Positions 55,868 through 64,000 of a stretch of DNA of 64,000 nucleotides are shown here, piece by piece (within the stretch, counting starts at the first letter, position 1; each line of letters begins with the position of its first letter). Position numbers and translations under genes: made by a program. This DNA comes from Halomonas sp. 54_146 (GTDB taxonomy: Bacteria; Pseudomonadota; Gammaproteobacteria; Pseudomonadales; Halomonadaceae). The stretch lies in contig NZ_LGEN01000002.1 of assembly GCF_001507855.1 (NCBI RefSeq), positions 62,001 to 126,000 on the forward strand, in the 5' to 3' direction. The notes beneath the pieces were generated by a model. That model was not told the origin of the DNA. It saw nothing but the letters and a program-made list of their open reading frames with translations, and ran no database searches.

Positions 55868-55945
55868 TGGTGCTTTATAGAATGGTGCCTAATAGCACGG
55901 TGCTTAATAAATGGTAGTACTTAATAAAGATAGTGCTTAATAGCG
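55868..55945. repeat. Degenerate 15-17-base repeats between the GGDEF gene and gabT
   Basis: On the minus strand TATTAAGCAC-like units recur five times (TATTAAGCAC, TATTAAGTAC, TATTAAGCAC, TATTAGGCAC, TATAAAGCAC) at 15-17-base spacing, starting 5 bases after the GGDEF gene's stop and running towards gabT. Confidence 0.8.
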
Positions 55946-55949
55946 TTAC

Positions 55950-56888
55950 TCACATGGATGGCGATGCAATGACCACGCGATTACGCCCTTCCTGTTTAGC
56001 TTGATACATGGCTTTATCGGCACGATCAAGTAGCCGAGTGTCGGAGCCTTCAACGTAGCTTGTGATTCCTGATGAGAGCGTAACCGTTAATTGATGCTCG
56101 GTAATGACGGCGTTGGCAACTGCTTCGCGAGCACGCTCCATACCCAAATAGGCTTCTTCGGCGTTTACTCCCGGCATAATGATCATAAACTCTTCACCGC
56201 CCAGGCGAATGTGCAGATCGGTACCGCGCAGCGCTTTGCTCACTAAGGTAGTGATTTCTTGAAGTACGACGTCACCTGCGGCATGGCCATAGGTATCGTT
56301 AACCGCTTTGAAGTTATCCAGGTCATACATGGCGATGCTGAAGGGGGTGCCATAGCGCTCATAGCGCTGGATTTCCTCACCCATGCGCTGCAACCCGGCA
56401 CGACGGTTAAGTAGCTCGGTTAACTCATCGTGATGGGCAATATGATCCAGGCGTTCGTTGGCCTGCTTAAGCCGCTCTTCTAACTGTTTGCGCTGGGTGA
56501 TATCGATGATAAAGGTGACTTTACGCGGCTTGCCATCTTCACCCTCAATGCGGGCGGCTTCGGCAATAATGGTGCGGGTTTCGCCATTATGAGTGACGAC
56601 ATCCCACTCTTGGCGCAGCTCCTGGCTTTCGTTGCCTTGCATGAAGTCGTCGTGTAGGGCAGACAAAACGGCTCGGCTATCTTCCGGCACAACCAGGGTA
56701 AAGTGCTTGTCTAAAAGGTCCTCTTCCCGGTAGCCATAAAACTCACAGTAAGCTGGGTTGGCCATTTCAAAGCGGCCTTCAGGCGTGGTAATGCAAATAC
56801 CAATAGGAGCCGCTTTAATCACGTTTTCGGTATTGCGTTTTGAACGGTTAAATAACAGGTAGACCTGATCAGGGCTAATTTCTTTCAT
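55950..56888 (-). CDS. PAS-GGDEF diguanylate cyclase
   Basis: A 312 aa cytosolic diguanylate cyclase. PAS domain about 20-140 (IKAAPIGICITTPEGRFEMANPAYCEFYGYREEDLL with a PAC tail), then GGDEF about 155-308: YDLDNFKAVNDTYGHAAGD, RLGGEEF active site, and an RGTD inhibitory (I) site five residues ahead of GGEEF, so product inhibition is expected. Its first 14 bases overlap the end of the upstream EAL gene. It therefore makes c-di-GMP from the same message that encodes a phosphodiesterase. Confidence 0.94.
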   Translation of the reverse strand: MKEISPDQVYLLFNRSKRNTENVIKAAPIGICITTPEGRFEMANPAYCEFYGYREEDLLDKHFTLVVPEDSRAVLSALHDDFMQGNESQELRQEWDVVTHNGETRTIIAEAARIEGEDGKPRKVTFIIDITQRKQLEERLKQANERLDHIAHHDELTELLNRRAGLQRMGEEIQRYERYGTPFSIAMYDLDNFKAVNDTYGHAAGDVVLQEITTLVSKALRGTDLHIRLGGEEFMIIMPGVNAEEAYLGMERAREAVANAVITEHQLTVTLSSGITSYVEGSDTRLLDRADKAMYQAKQEGRNRVVIASPSM

Positions 56889-57684
56889 TCACCGCTCCTG
56901 GGTCACTCTCTACTTCACTTTTTAAGGCGGCTAGTAGAGCCGTGATGTTGTCGCCGAGAGAGTTGACTGCCGGTTTGGCAAAGTAAAAGCCTTGCTGGCG
57001 AAAGATGCCAGCACGAGCCAGCCATAAGGCTTCGGCGCGGGTTTCTACCCCTTCTGCGATCAGCGTAGTGTCCAGCTCTTTGGCCAGTAAAATAATGGCA
57101 TTGAGCAGTGCTTGACGCCGCGGGTCTTGATCGCAGTTCATGACCAGCTCACGGTCGATTTTCAGCTTGTCGGGGGTGAGGTCGGTGAGAAGATCCAGGT
57201 TGGCATAGCCGTTGCCAAAATCGTCTAGTGCGGTTTTAAACCCCATGGAACGATACGCATCGGTGATATTGCGTAGATGTTGGCGGTCACGCACTTTCTC
57301 GGTTTCGGTGATTTCAAAAATAAGCCGGTTGGTTGGCCAGCCAACGCGCTTGGAAACTTCTAACGTTGCCTGAATGCACGCTGCTGGCTCATAAACGGCG
57401 TTGGGCAGGAAGTTGATCGAAAGGTCGGTTTGCATGTTCAGCGCGCTGGCCATCTCTATTGCTTTAACCCGGCAGGCCTGGTCAAAGCGGTAAAGCAGCT
57501 CGTCGGTGACTTGTGAGATAACGCTCCAGGCTGACTCCCCGTTCAAGCCGCGCACTAGCGCTTCATAGGTGACCACTTTCGCCAGTGAGATATCCACAAT
57601 GGGTTGAAAGGCCATCGTGAACTCAAAGGGCAGCTCGCCTTCGCAGCGCTTACATGTTCCGTTGACCCGCGCGCAGTTAGCCAT
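56875..57684 (-). CDS. EAL-domain c-di-GMP phosphodiesterase with N-terminal Cys motif
   Basis: A 269 aa EAL protein, close paralog of the one at 26768-27535. The catalytic set is complete (YEALVRG, NFLPN, FEITETE, DDFGNGYANLDL, LKIDREL, AEGVET, QQGFYF). The N terminus has CARVNGTCKRC, the same three-cysteine motif. Its final 14 bases contain the start of the PAS-GGDEF gene in another frame, so the pair is translationally coupled. No transmembrane segment. Confidence 0.92.
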   Translation of the reverse strand: MANCARVNGTCKRCEGELPFEFTMAFQPIVDISLAKVVTYEALVRGLNGESAWSVISQVTDELLYRFDQACRVKAIEMASALNMQTDLSINFLPNAVYEPAACIQATLEVSKRVGWPTNRLIFEITETEKVRDRQHLRNITDAYRSMGFKTALDDFGNGYANLDLLTDLTPDKLKIDRELVMNCDQDPRRQALLNAIILLAKELDTTLIAEGVETRAEALWLARAGIFRQQGFYFAKPAVNSLGDNITALLAALKSEVESDPGAVNERN

Positions 57685-58002
57685 AATGTCTCCTGTTAAA
57701 TGACGCTTGTTAATCTAGGGGTGCAGGCACTTGCTACTGGCACTGGTCGATTAGCGTGAAGGTGAATGGGTAATTAATACTAAAAAGTGGTTAACACTAG
57801 CTGATATTTACTACTGACAGTCTAGTCGTTTGTGTGTTTTTTGTATAGGTGTTGTATAGATTTAGAATGGGCTGTTATAGCGCCCAAAAAAAAGCGCCTA
57901 AAGAGGCGCTTATAAAAAGAGTGTGCTTATAAAAAAGCGGAATGAGTGACGGCGTGGGCTATCGCGTGGGTGGAAGAAAGCTCGCTGTTGGCGCGCGGCT
58001 TC
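57685..58002. other. 318-base spacer upstream of the EAL-GGDEF operon
   Basis: Holds the leader/promoter region of the EAL gene (AT-rich 57760-57880, no convincing -35/-10 pair seen) and the terminator of the CoA-transferase gene at its right part. No gene is supported. Confidence 0.6.
57885..57912 (-). terminator. Rho-independent terminator after the CoA-transferase gene
   Basis: Stem AAGCGCCT/AGGCGCTT (57892-57899 with 57904-57911), four-base loop, and on the minus strand a run of eight T. Ends the gcdH-CoA transferase unit. Confidence 0.92.
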
Positions 58003-59232
58003 TTAAATAACCCCCGCCGCCCGCAGCGCTTGGCGCTGTTCGGTGGTAATGCCGATCTCTTCCAAAACGCGTTCTGTATGCTCGCCTAACGAGGGGGGGG
58101 CAGTGTCAGCGCTCATTTGCTGGCCGTTAAAGCGAATCGGGTTCGCAACCAAGTCTACGTGGCCCGCTTGGCTGTGCGGCAGGGTCTGCTTAAGCCCGCG
58201 GGCTTTAACGTGAGGGTCATCGAATACGCGATCCAGCGTGTTAATCGGCCCGCAGGGCACGCCCACCGCTTCAAAGGCGGGAAGCCAATCATCAGTGCCA
58301 CGCTGTACGAGGGCTGCTTCCAACGTCGGCACCAGTAGCGCGCGGTTATTGACTCGGGCACCATTCGTCGCAAAGCGTGAATCTTCCGCCAATTCAGGCA
58401 ATGCAAGCACTGCGCAAAACCGCTTGAACTGTTCGTCGTTACCCACGGCCACAATCATATGGCCATCCGCCGTGGCAAACGCTTGGTAAGGCACAATGTT
58501 GGGGTGTGCGTTACCCAGCCGCTGGGGCACATTGCCCGAGGTAAGGTAGTTGAGTGCCTGATTGGCGAGCACGCCCACCTGTACATCCATCAGCGCCATA
58601 TCAATATGGCAGCCCTCACCGCTATCACGGCGCTGGTAAAGGGCGGCGAGCACTGCGTTGGCGGCGTATAACCCGGTGAAAATATCGGTAAACGCCACGC
58701 CGCTTTTCACTGGCCCGCCTCCTGGTTCACCATCGGGCTTGCCGGTGATACTCATAATTCCGCCCATGGCTTGGATCATAAAGTCGTAACCGGCGCGGTG
58801 AGCGTAGGGGCTTTCCTGGCCAAAACCGGTAATCGAGCAGTAAATCAGCTTAGGGTTGAGCGCTTTTAAGCTGGCGTAATCCAGGCCGTAGCGTTTTAAG
58901 CCGCCGACCTTAAAGTTTTCCAGCAGCACATCCGATTGAGCGACTAACTGCTTAATCACCGCTTGGCCTTCGGGCTTGGCCATATCAACAGTCACCGAAC
59001 GCTTACCTCGGTTAGCGCACAGGTAATACGCTGATTCTTCGGTGCCTGAAAGCCAAGGAGGCCCCCAGTGGCGAGTGTCATCGCCGCTGCCGGGGCGCTC
59101 TACCTTAATCACATCCGCCCCCATATCCGCAAGCATTTGCCCGCACCACGGCCCGGCCAGTACGCGGGAAATGTCGAGTACTTTAATGCCGGCCAGCGGT
59201 TTGGTTGGCTCACTCATAAGGGGCTTGCTCAT
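58003..59232 (-). CDS. CaiB/BaiF family CoA-transferase, probably succinyl-CoA:glutarate CoA-transferase
   Basis: Class III CoA-transferase, 409 aa. Opening GIKVLDISRVLAGPWCGQMLADMGADVIKVE, ENFKVGGLKRYGLDY, and the catalytic aspartate in VAFTDIFTGLYAANAVLAALY. It is 68 bases downstream of gcdH on the same strand, the arrangement known for the gcdH-gcdG pair in pseudomonads, where the transferase activates glutarate to glutaryl-CoA for GcdH. The specific substrate is inferred from that neighbour. ATG 59232 follows AAGGAAG; an ATG 15 bases later is possible. Confidence 0.88.
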   Translation of the reverse strand: MSKPLMSEPTKPLAGIKVLDISRVLAGPWCGQMLADMGADVIKVERPGSGDDTRHWGPPWLSGTEESAYYLCANRGKRSVTVDMAKPEGQAVIKQLVAQSDVLLENFKVGGLKRYGLDYASLKALNPKLIYCSITGFGQESPYAHRAGYDFMIQAMGGIMSITGKPDGEPGGGPVKSGVAFTDIFTGLYAANAVLAALYQRRDSGEGCHIDMALMDVQVGVLANQALNYLTSGNVPQRLGNAHPNIVPYQAFATADGHMIVAVGNDEQFKRFCAVLALPELAEDSRFATNGARVNNRALLVPTLEAALVQRGTDDWLPAFEAVGVPCGPINTLDRVFDDPHVKARGLKQTLPHSQAGHVDLVANPIRFNGQQMSADTAPPSLGEHTERVLEEIGITTEQRQALRAAGVI

Positions 59233-59300
59233 AAAGGCATCTTCCTTGGCTGATGGTGGTTAAGGGTCGCTGATCAGCGTTCTATAAAAATCAGTGCTTT

Positions 59301-60479
59301 TTAAAAGAACGACTGAATGCCGGTTTGTGCGCGGCCAAGAATCAGCGCGTGCACATCGTGGGTGCCTTCGTAGGTATTCACCGACTCCAGGTTGACCATA
59401 TGACGAATCACGCCGTACTCGTCGGAAACACCGTTGCCGCCGTGCATGTCGCGGGCTACACGGGCGATATCCAGCGCTTTGCCGCAGTTGTTGCGTTTGA
59501 TCAGCGAGATCATTTCCGGTGCCCAGTTGCCGCTATCCATCAAACGGCCTACCTGTAGCGCTGCCTGCAAGCCCAGGGTGATCTCGGTTTGCATATCGGC
59601 GAGTTTTTTCTGAATCAGCTGGTTGGCAGCCAGCGGGCGGCCAAACTGCTTGCGATCCAAGGTGTATTGGCGGGCTGCGTGCCAGCAGAATTCAGCGGTG
59701 CCCAACACTCCCCAAGCGATGCCGTAGCGCGCTTTGTTCAAACAGCCAAACGGGCCTTTCAGGCCGCTGACGTTAGGCAGCAGGTTCTCTTCGGGAACAA
59801 AAGCGTTGTCCAGCACGATCTCACCGGTAATTGAGGCGCGCAGCGAGACTTTGCCTTCGATTTTTGGCGTAGTGAAACCTTCGGTGCCGCGCTCAACAAT
59901 AAAGCCTTTGATTTGGTTATCGTGGGCAGCGGATTTCGCCCAGACCACCGCGATATCGGCAATCGGGCTGTTGGTGATCCACATTTTGGCACCGGTTAGG
60001 CGGTAGCCGCCGTCGACTTTTTCTGCACGGGTAATCATGCCGCCTGGGTCAGAGCCGTGGTCTGGTTCGGTTAAGCCAAAGCAGCCAACCATTTCACCGC
60101 TGGCAAGCTTGGGCAGGTATTTGTGCTTCTGCTCTTCAGAGCCGTAGGTCTCGATGGGGTACATGACCAGCGAGGACTGCACGCTCATGGCGGAACGGTA
60201 GCCAGAATCAACGCGCTCTACTTCACGGGCAATCAAACCGTAAGCCACGTGGTTAACGCCTGCGCCGCCGTACTCAGGGGAAACCGTGGCACCGAGCAGG
60301 CCAAGCTCACCCATTTCACTCATGATTTCGCGGTCGAAACGCTCTTCACGGAAAGCGGTGAGTACACGCGGCTGCAGGTTTTCCTGGCAGTAATCGTAGG
60401 CCGCATCACGAATCTGGCGCTCTTCATCGGTGAGCTGTTGTTCCAGAAGTAGCGCGTCGTCCCAGTTAAAGTGTGTCAT
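59301..60479 (-). CDS. gcdH: Glutaryl-CoA dehydrogenase
   Basis: FAD acyl-CoA dehydrogenase that oxidatively decarboxylates glutaryl-CoA to crotonyl-CoA, 392 aa. Family-specific blocks: [35 protein letters not shown], the [19 protein letters not shown] segment, [17 protein letters not shown], and [20 protein letters not shown] with the catalytic glutamate. The start is ATG 60477-60479 with GAGGA upstream; a further 25 in-frame codons are non-conserved. Part of lysine/tryptophan/glutarate catabolism with the CoA-transferase downstream and a CsiR-like regulator upstream. Confidence 0.96.
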   Translation of the reverse strand: MTHFNWDDALLLEQQLTDEERQIRDAAYDYCQENLQPRVLTAFREERFDREIMSEMGELGLLGATVSPEYGGAGVNHVAYGLIAREVERVDSGYRSAMSVQSSLVMYPIETYGSEEQKHKYLPKLASGEMVGCFGLTEPDHGSDPGGMITRAEKVDGGYRLTGAKMWITNSPIADIAVVWAKSAAHDNQIKGFIVERGTEGFTTPKIEGKVSLRASITGEIVLDNAFVPEENLLPNVSGLKGPFGCLNKARYGIAWGVLGTAEFCWHAARQYTLDRKQFGRPLAANQLIQKKLADMQTEITLGLQAALQVGRLMDSGNWAPEMISLIKRNNCGKALDIARVARDMHGGNGVSDEYGVIRHMVNLESVNTYEGTHDVHALILGRAQTGIQSFF

Positions 60480-60563
60480 GGCGTGTGGTCCTCGATGTGT
60501 TTGGTCGTCGTTATGGATGCTGTTGTGACTCAGTGCACTGCTGCTTTCCGTCAATGTATCGCC

Positions 60564-60594
60564 GTTTTTTTAAAATATCTACATTTTTTTAAAA
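60564..60594. promoter_or_regulatory. Doubled T7A4 tract in the gcdH promoter region
   Basis: TTTTTTTAAAA occurs twice about 20 bases apart (two helical turns), 85-115 bases upstream of gcdH and just after the csiR-like gene. Possible operator pair or AT-rich promoter; not matched to a known consensus. Confidence 0.35.
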
Positions 60595-60616
60595 CGCAGA
60601 ATTTAGCTTGTCGCGC

Positions 60617-61306
60617 TCATTCAATACCGCGTGCTTCAAGCACGCGGGTAATAATCGGCACTGGGGTCATCAAGTGGTCGCGCATTAGCGTGTCGGCTTC
60701 AGCGGTATCGCGAGCCAAAATGACATCTACCAGGGCGGCGTGCTCCTGGCGCTTAAGCTCCAACGCCTGGGGCGACATCACGGTTTCCTGCAGCCACAGG
60801 TGGCGATAGCGCTCTACTTGGTCGAACAGGGTGTTGCGCATTTGCAGCAGGTGGGGGGAGTTGCAGCCACTGGCGATGGCCGTGTGAAACGCTTTATGAC
60901 GTTGATCCCAAACATCGAGCAGATCATCAGGGGTATTGATATCGGTGACTTTGGCCAGCCGGTGGGCGGTGGCCAGCACGGTGGCTTCCCAATCGTCATC
61001 GCCACGTTCTATCGCCAAGCGCAGAATCAGCCCTTCCAGCTGGGCGCGGGCATCGTAAATGTCGTTGAGTTCGGCCAGCGACATCGGTGCCACGCGGTAG
61101 CCGCGCTGGCTAATAGCCACCACCAGGCGGTCGGCCACTAGCTGCGAGAGTGCTTCCCGCAGTGGCCCGGTGCTGGCACCGTAGTACTCTTTCAGGTGGC
61201 TCATTAACAGTTTTTGTTCAGGCGCATAGCGGCCACGGATAATGTCATGCTTAAGTTGACGGTAGGCGCTGATGGCGAGATTTTGGCGCGGCGCGTTGGG
61301 CTCCAT
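60617..61306 (-). CDS. csiR: GntR-family regulator, CsiR-like
   Basis: A 229 aa FadR/VanR-subfamily GntR repressor: winged HTH (AYRQLKHDIIRGRYAPEQKLLMSHLKEYYGASTGPLREALSQL, about 13-65) and an all-helical FCD effector domain with metal/ligand histidines (RHKAFHTAI, EHAALV, LMRDHL). The DNA-binding segment, the DVWDQRHKAFHTAIASGC block and the LMRDHLMTPVPII ending closely resemble E. coli CsiR (from memory), the glutarate-sensing repressor of csiD-lhgO-gabT. It diverges from lhgO here and reads towards gcdH, consistent with glutarate-responsive control of both. Confidence 0.82.
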   Translation of the reverse strand: MEPNAPRQNLAISAYRQLKHDIIRGRYAPEQKLLMSHLKEYYGASTGPLREALSQLVADRLVVAISQRGYRVAPMSLAELNDIYDARAQLEGLILRLAIERGDDDWEATVLATAHRLAKVTDINTPDDLLDVWDQRHKAFHTAIASGCNSPHLLQMRNTLFDQVERYRHLWLQETVMSPQALELKRQEHAALVDVILARDTAEADTLMRDHLMTPVPIITRVLEARGIE

Positions 61307-61418
61307 ATGAATTCCTTAAACGAATATAGGGTTAGACCAATATAGGGGCGTGGCGATCAGCGTGAAGTAACGGCTATTCTCAATAAATATTAACAATTTG
61401 GCATAGGGTAAGACATTT

Positions 61419-62615
61419 ATGTGGGATTTCATCATTATCGGCGGCGGTATTTTGGGGATGTCGACGGCGATGCAGCTGCAGCAAGCCTATCCCGACAAGC
61501 GCCTGCTGGTGATCGAGAAAGAGAGCGGGCCTGCCAAACACCAAACCGGCCATAATAGCGGTGTCATTCATGCTGGGGTTTATTACACGCCGGGCAGTTT
61601 AAAAGCCAAGTTCTGCCTTGAGGGCAATCGCGCCACCCGGGAGTTTTGCGATCAGCATAACGTTAACTATGACATCTGCGGCAAACTGCTGGTGGCGACC
61701 AACCCATTGGAAAAGCAGCGCATGGAAGCCCTTTGGCAGCGCACCGAGGCCAATGGGCTAGAACGCCAATGGCTGGAAGCGGGTGAGCTGCGCGAGCGTG
61801 AACCTAATATCACCGGGGTGGCGGGCATCTTTGTGCCTTCTAGCGGGATCGTTAATTACGCCGAGGTGACTCATGCCATGGCCGCAGAATTTATGCGTTT
61901 AGGCGGAGAGATTCGCTATAACGCCGAGCTCACGGCGCTTGAAGAGCGTGCCGACGAGGTGGTGGCGACAACCACCGCAGATACCTTCACCAGCCGCTAT
62001 TTGGTTTCTTGCTCAGGACTGATGGCGGATCGCGTGATTGGTATGCTGGGCAAAGACCCAGGCTTTACGATCTGTCCGTTTCGTGGCGAGTACTACCTGC
62101 TTCCCGAGCGGCATAATCACATTGTGAATCATCTGATTTATCCGATTCCCGACCCCGCCATGCCATTTTTGGGCGTTCATCTAACCCGCATGATTGATGG
62201 CACGGTGACCGTGGGGCCTAACGCCGTACTTGCCCTGAAGCGCGAAGGCTATCGTAAGCAGGATTTATCGCTGCGTGATATGGGCCAGATGTTTACCCAC
62301 CCCGGTATTTTAAAAGTGCTGGGCAAACACTTAAAACCGGGGCTGGTGGAAATGAAAAACTCGTTTTACAAGCGCGGTTATTTGGCGCTTGTGCAGAAGT
62401 ATTGCCCCAGTATCACGGCAGAGGATTTAACCCCTTACCCGGCAGGGGTGCGCGCCCAGGCGGTTTCCAAAGACGGCAAGCTGGTGGACGATTTCCTGTT
62501 TGTGAATACCCGCCGCACCGTTAACGTGGGCAACGCGCCTTCGCCTGCGGCGACCTCGGCACTGCCCATTGGCGCTTACATAGTGGAACAAGTGAAAGCA
62601 CAGCTGTGCCGATAA
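61419..62615 (+). CDS. lhgO: L-2-hydroxyglutarate oxidase/dehydrogenase
   Basis: FAD enzyme that oxidises L-2-hydroxyglutarate to 2-oxoglutarate, passing electrons to the quinone pool, 398 aa. FAD motif DFIIIGGGILGMSTAMQLQQ, QTGHNSGVIHAGVYYTPGSLKAKFC (the LhgO signature), SGIVNYAEVTHAM, PFRGEYYLLP and a terminal NAPSPAATSALPIGAYI. It diverges from the CsiR-like regulator. The usual upstream partner, the glutarate hydroxylase csiD, is not in the window. AGGGTAAG precedes the ATG. Confidence 0.96.
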   Translation: MWDFIIIGGGILGMSTAMQLQQAYPDKRLLVIEKESGPAKHQTGHNSGVIHAGVYYTPGSLKAKFCLEGNRATREFCDQHNVNYDICGKLLVATNPLEKQRMEALWQRTEANGLERQWLEAGELREREPNITGVAGIFVPSSGIVNYAEVTHAMAAEFMRLGGEIRYNAELTALEERADEVVATTTADTFTSRYLVSCSGLMADRVIGMLGKDPGFTICPFRGEYYLLPERHNHIVNHLIYPIPDPAMPFLGVHLTRMIDGTVTVGPNAVLALKREGYRKQDLSLRDMGQMFTHPGILKVLGKHLKPGLVEMKNSFYKRGYLALVQKYCPSITAEDLTPYPAGVRAQAVSKDGKLVDDFLFVNTRRTVNVGNAPSPAATSALPIGAYIVEQVKAQLCR

Positions 62616-62667
62616 ATGCGCGAATAGCATCCAACGCACAAGCCGTGCTAACTTCTCATCCACCGCT

Positions 62668-62722
62668 TCTGGTTAGCTTTTTCTGATTAGCTTTTCCGGG
62701 TTAGCTTTTCTGTTTATCTTTT
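62668..62722. repeat. 14-base tandem repeats after lhgO
   Basis: TCTGGTTAGCTTTT, TCTGATTAGCTTTT, CCGGGTTAGCTTTT and a decayed CTGTTTATCTTTT in tandem, 53 bases past the lhgO stop. T-rich, but no hairpin, so not a terminator. Confidence 0.9.
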
Positions 62723-62816
62723 GTGATAAGCAGGCAGACAGGCAGAAGCGGGGGCTTCAACACCTCCTTTATCGTCAACCATACCAATAAGTCCAAATAG
62801 GACGGAGGAAATGCTC

Positions 62817-63788
62817 ATGCGAATTCTACGCTCTTTACCCTGCGCAGTAGCGGCGGCATCTATGCTCGCGGTCGCGCTTCCAGCAAGCGCCCAACAACTC
62901 TCTATCGCCACCGGCGGCACGGGCGGCGTGTACTATCCCATCGGTGGTGGTTTTGCCGAGATGATCAATAACCATATCGAAGGCGCGCAGGCAACGGCTG
63001 AAGTCACCGGTGCCTCGGTTGAAAATATGGGCTTGATCATGCGCGGTGACGCGGATCTTGCCCTGGCCTTGGCCGATACGGTCTATCAAGCGTATACCGG
63101 CACGGGTGATTTTGAAGACCGGCAGATTGAAAACACCCGCGCGCTGGCCTCGGTTTACCCCAACGCCGTGCAGCTGGTAACGCTTGCTGAATCGGATATC
63201 GAATCAATCGCTGACCTAGTCGGTAAGCGGGTTTCCGTTGGCGCACCGGGGAGCGGCACCGAGTTGAACGCCCGCGCGCTGCTGGAAGCTAATGGCGTCA
63301 GCTATGACGACTTCACTCCCCAGCGCTTTAACTTCAACGAAACGGCCGATGCGATTCGCGACGGCGATATCGACGCCGGTTTTTGGAGCGTAGGGCCGCC
63401 GACCAGCTCTATTCTCAACCTTGCCGCAACGCGTGATATCCGCCTGATTGGCCTTTCTGATGAAGAAATCGCCAATGCTCAGGAGGCAGAAGCAGTATTT
63501 GCGCCGTATGAGCTTGCCGCAGGTATGTATGACGGCATGGACGAAGCCGTTCAGACCATCGGTATTCCCAACGTTCTCGTGGTTAACGCGGATATGGACG
63601 ACGAGCTGGCTTACCAGTTGACCCAGCTGCTGTTTGAAAACACCGACGAGCTGATTGCCGTTCACCCAGCCGCTAACGACACCACCATTAAGTTCACCAT
63701 GGACTCTACCCCAGTGCCGCTACACCCCGGTGCGCTGCGCTATTTTGAAGAAGTCGGTGCTGACATTCCCGATCGTCTGCGTCCTTAA
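62817..63788 (+). CDS. TAXI-family TRAP transporter solute-binding protein
   Basis: Periplasmic receptor of a TAXI-type tripartite transporter, 323 aa. The signal peptide ends at PASA-QQL; the mature start LSIATGGTGGVYYPIGGGFAEMIN is the family signature, followed by VTGASVENMGLIMRGDADLALALADTVYQAY and KRVSVGAPGSGTELNARALLEA. Start at ATG 62817, eight bases after GGAGG; the ATG at 62811 would be too close to it. TAXI receptors often bind dicarboxylates or glutamate; with lhgO upstream a C5-dicarboxylate is possible but unproven. Confidence 0.93.
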   Translation: MRILRSLPCAVAAASMLAVALPASAQQLSIATGGTGGVYYPIGGGFAEMINNHIEGAQATAEVTGASVENMGLIMRGDADLALALADTVYQAYTGTGDFEDRQIENTRALASVYPNAVQLVTLAESDIESIADLVGKRVSVGAPGSGTELNARALLEANGVSYDDFTPQRFNFNETADAIRDGDIDAGFWSVGPPTSSILNLAATRDIRLIGLSDEEIANAQEAEAVFAPYELAAGMYDGMDEAVQTIGIPNVLVVNADMDDELAYQLTQLLFENTDELIAVHPAANDTTIKFTMDSTPVPLHPGALRYFEEVGADIPDRLRP

Positions 63789-63846
63789 TCGTTCAGTGAC
63801 ACGGTCATAAAAAGACTGTCATAAGAACCGCCATAAGGAAATTGCC

Positions 63847-64000
63847 ATGCAGTGGCAGCAACGACTGGTGGCGCTACTGATTGCATGTTATCCGCTCGCC
63901 GAAGTGGGGGCTTCCCCCGCTTCGGCGTCGGCGTTTATGCGCTTAGCCGTGGTGACCGAGCAAGGCAGCATCCTGGTAGATGAAGCCGTAGCGGCTGACG
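63847..64000 (+). CDS. DUF1850-like protein, 3' end cut by window
   Basis: The frame is open from ATG 63847 (AAGGAA seven bases upstream) to the window end, 51 codons. It has a hydrophobic N terminus (RLVALLIACYPLAEVGA), then LAVVTEQGSILVDEAVAAD, which resembles the opening strands of DUF1850 proteins usually encoded between the TAXI receptor and the fused TRAP permease. The call rests on position plus this short stretch. Confidence 0.6.
   Translation, partial: MQWQQRLVALLIACYPLAEVGASPASASAFMRLAVVTEQGSILVDEAVAAD

Overview
This window is a chromosomal segment of a moderately halophilic gammaproteobacterium, most likely Halomonas or a close relative (Vreelandella). That placement is my inference from gene order and protein character. 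It has a murU-amgK pair diverging from lptD-surA-pdxA-rsmA-apaG-apaH, an rpsU-dnaG-rpoD macromolecular synthesis operon, and a ProU-type betaine ABC transporter beside a BCCT betaine carrier. The proteins are acidic and the coding DNA is GC-rich. I see no prophage, insertion sequence, integrase, CRISPR array or rRNA operon.

Layout. 1-5 kb: alanine racemase (5' cut by the window edge) and an LPS acyltransferase, then on the minus strand amgK, murU, an OsmC-like protein and speD. 5-13 kb: the envelope/cofactor/rRNA-methylation operon lptD-surA-pdxA-rsmA-apaG-apaH plus cca. 13-16 kb: folB-folK, plsY and tsaD. 16-20.4 kb: rpsU-dnaG-rpoD. 20.6-28.5 kb: a membrane protein, L-serine dehydratase, a LysR regulator diverging from a formaldehyde-detoxification pair (frmA, fghA), mtgA, an EAL phosphodiesterase and an EamA exporter. 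28.6-31.9 kb: a secreted DUF4168 protein and a cNMP/CBS/DUF294 protein coupled to a DnaQ-like exonuclease. 32-37 kb: osmoprotectant uptake (BCCT carrier, ProXWV-type ABC). 37-47 kb: a small lipoprotein, an NtrC-type two-component pair, a PQQ-type sugar dehydrogenase, an AEC carrier, LysR, a Fur-controlled TonB receptor and a YceI-like protein. 47.4 kb: a CAU-anticodon tRNA. 47.7-54.5 kb: a UbiH-type hydroxylase, sirtuin, SelO, SOS-controlled dinB, a VapC-type toxin-antitoxin pair, a hydrolase and a YkoF-like protein. 54.5-64 kb: GabT, an EAL-GGDEF operon, a glutarate/glutaryl-CoA catabolic locus (CaiB-type CoA transferase, gcdH, CsiR-like regulator, LhgO), and the start of a TAXI-type TRAP transporter operon running off the right edge.

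Non-coding signals stand out. A folded ~100-base element lies between pdxA and rsmA. Intergenic spacers repeatedly carry short tandem duplications of 9-24 bases, several anchored exactly on a start or stop codon: apaH start, tsaD start, sdaA/LysR stops, response-regulator stop, and a 7-copy 12-mer upstream of proV. A perfect LexA box precedes dinB and a good Fur box precedes the TonB receptor. These are read by eye; no alignment or folding was run.
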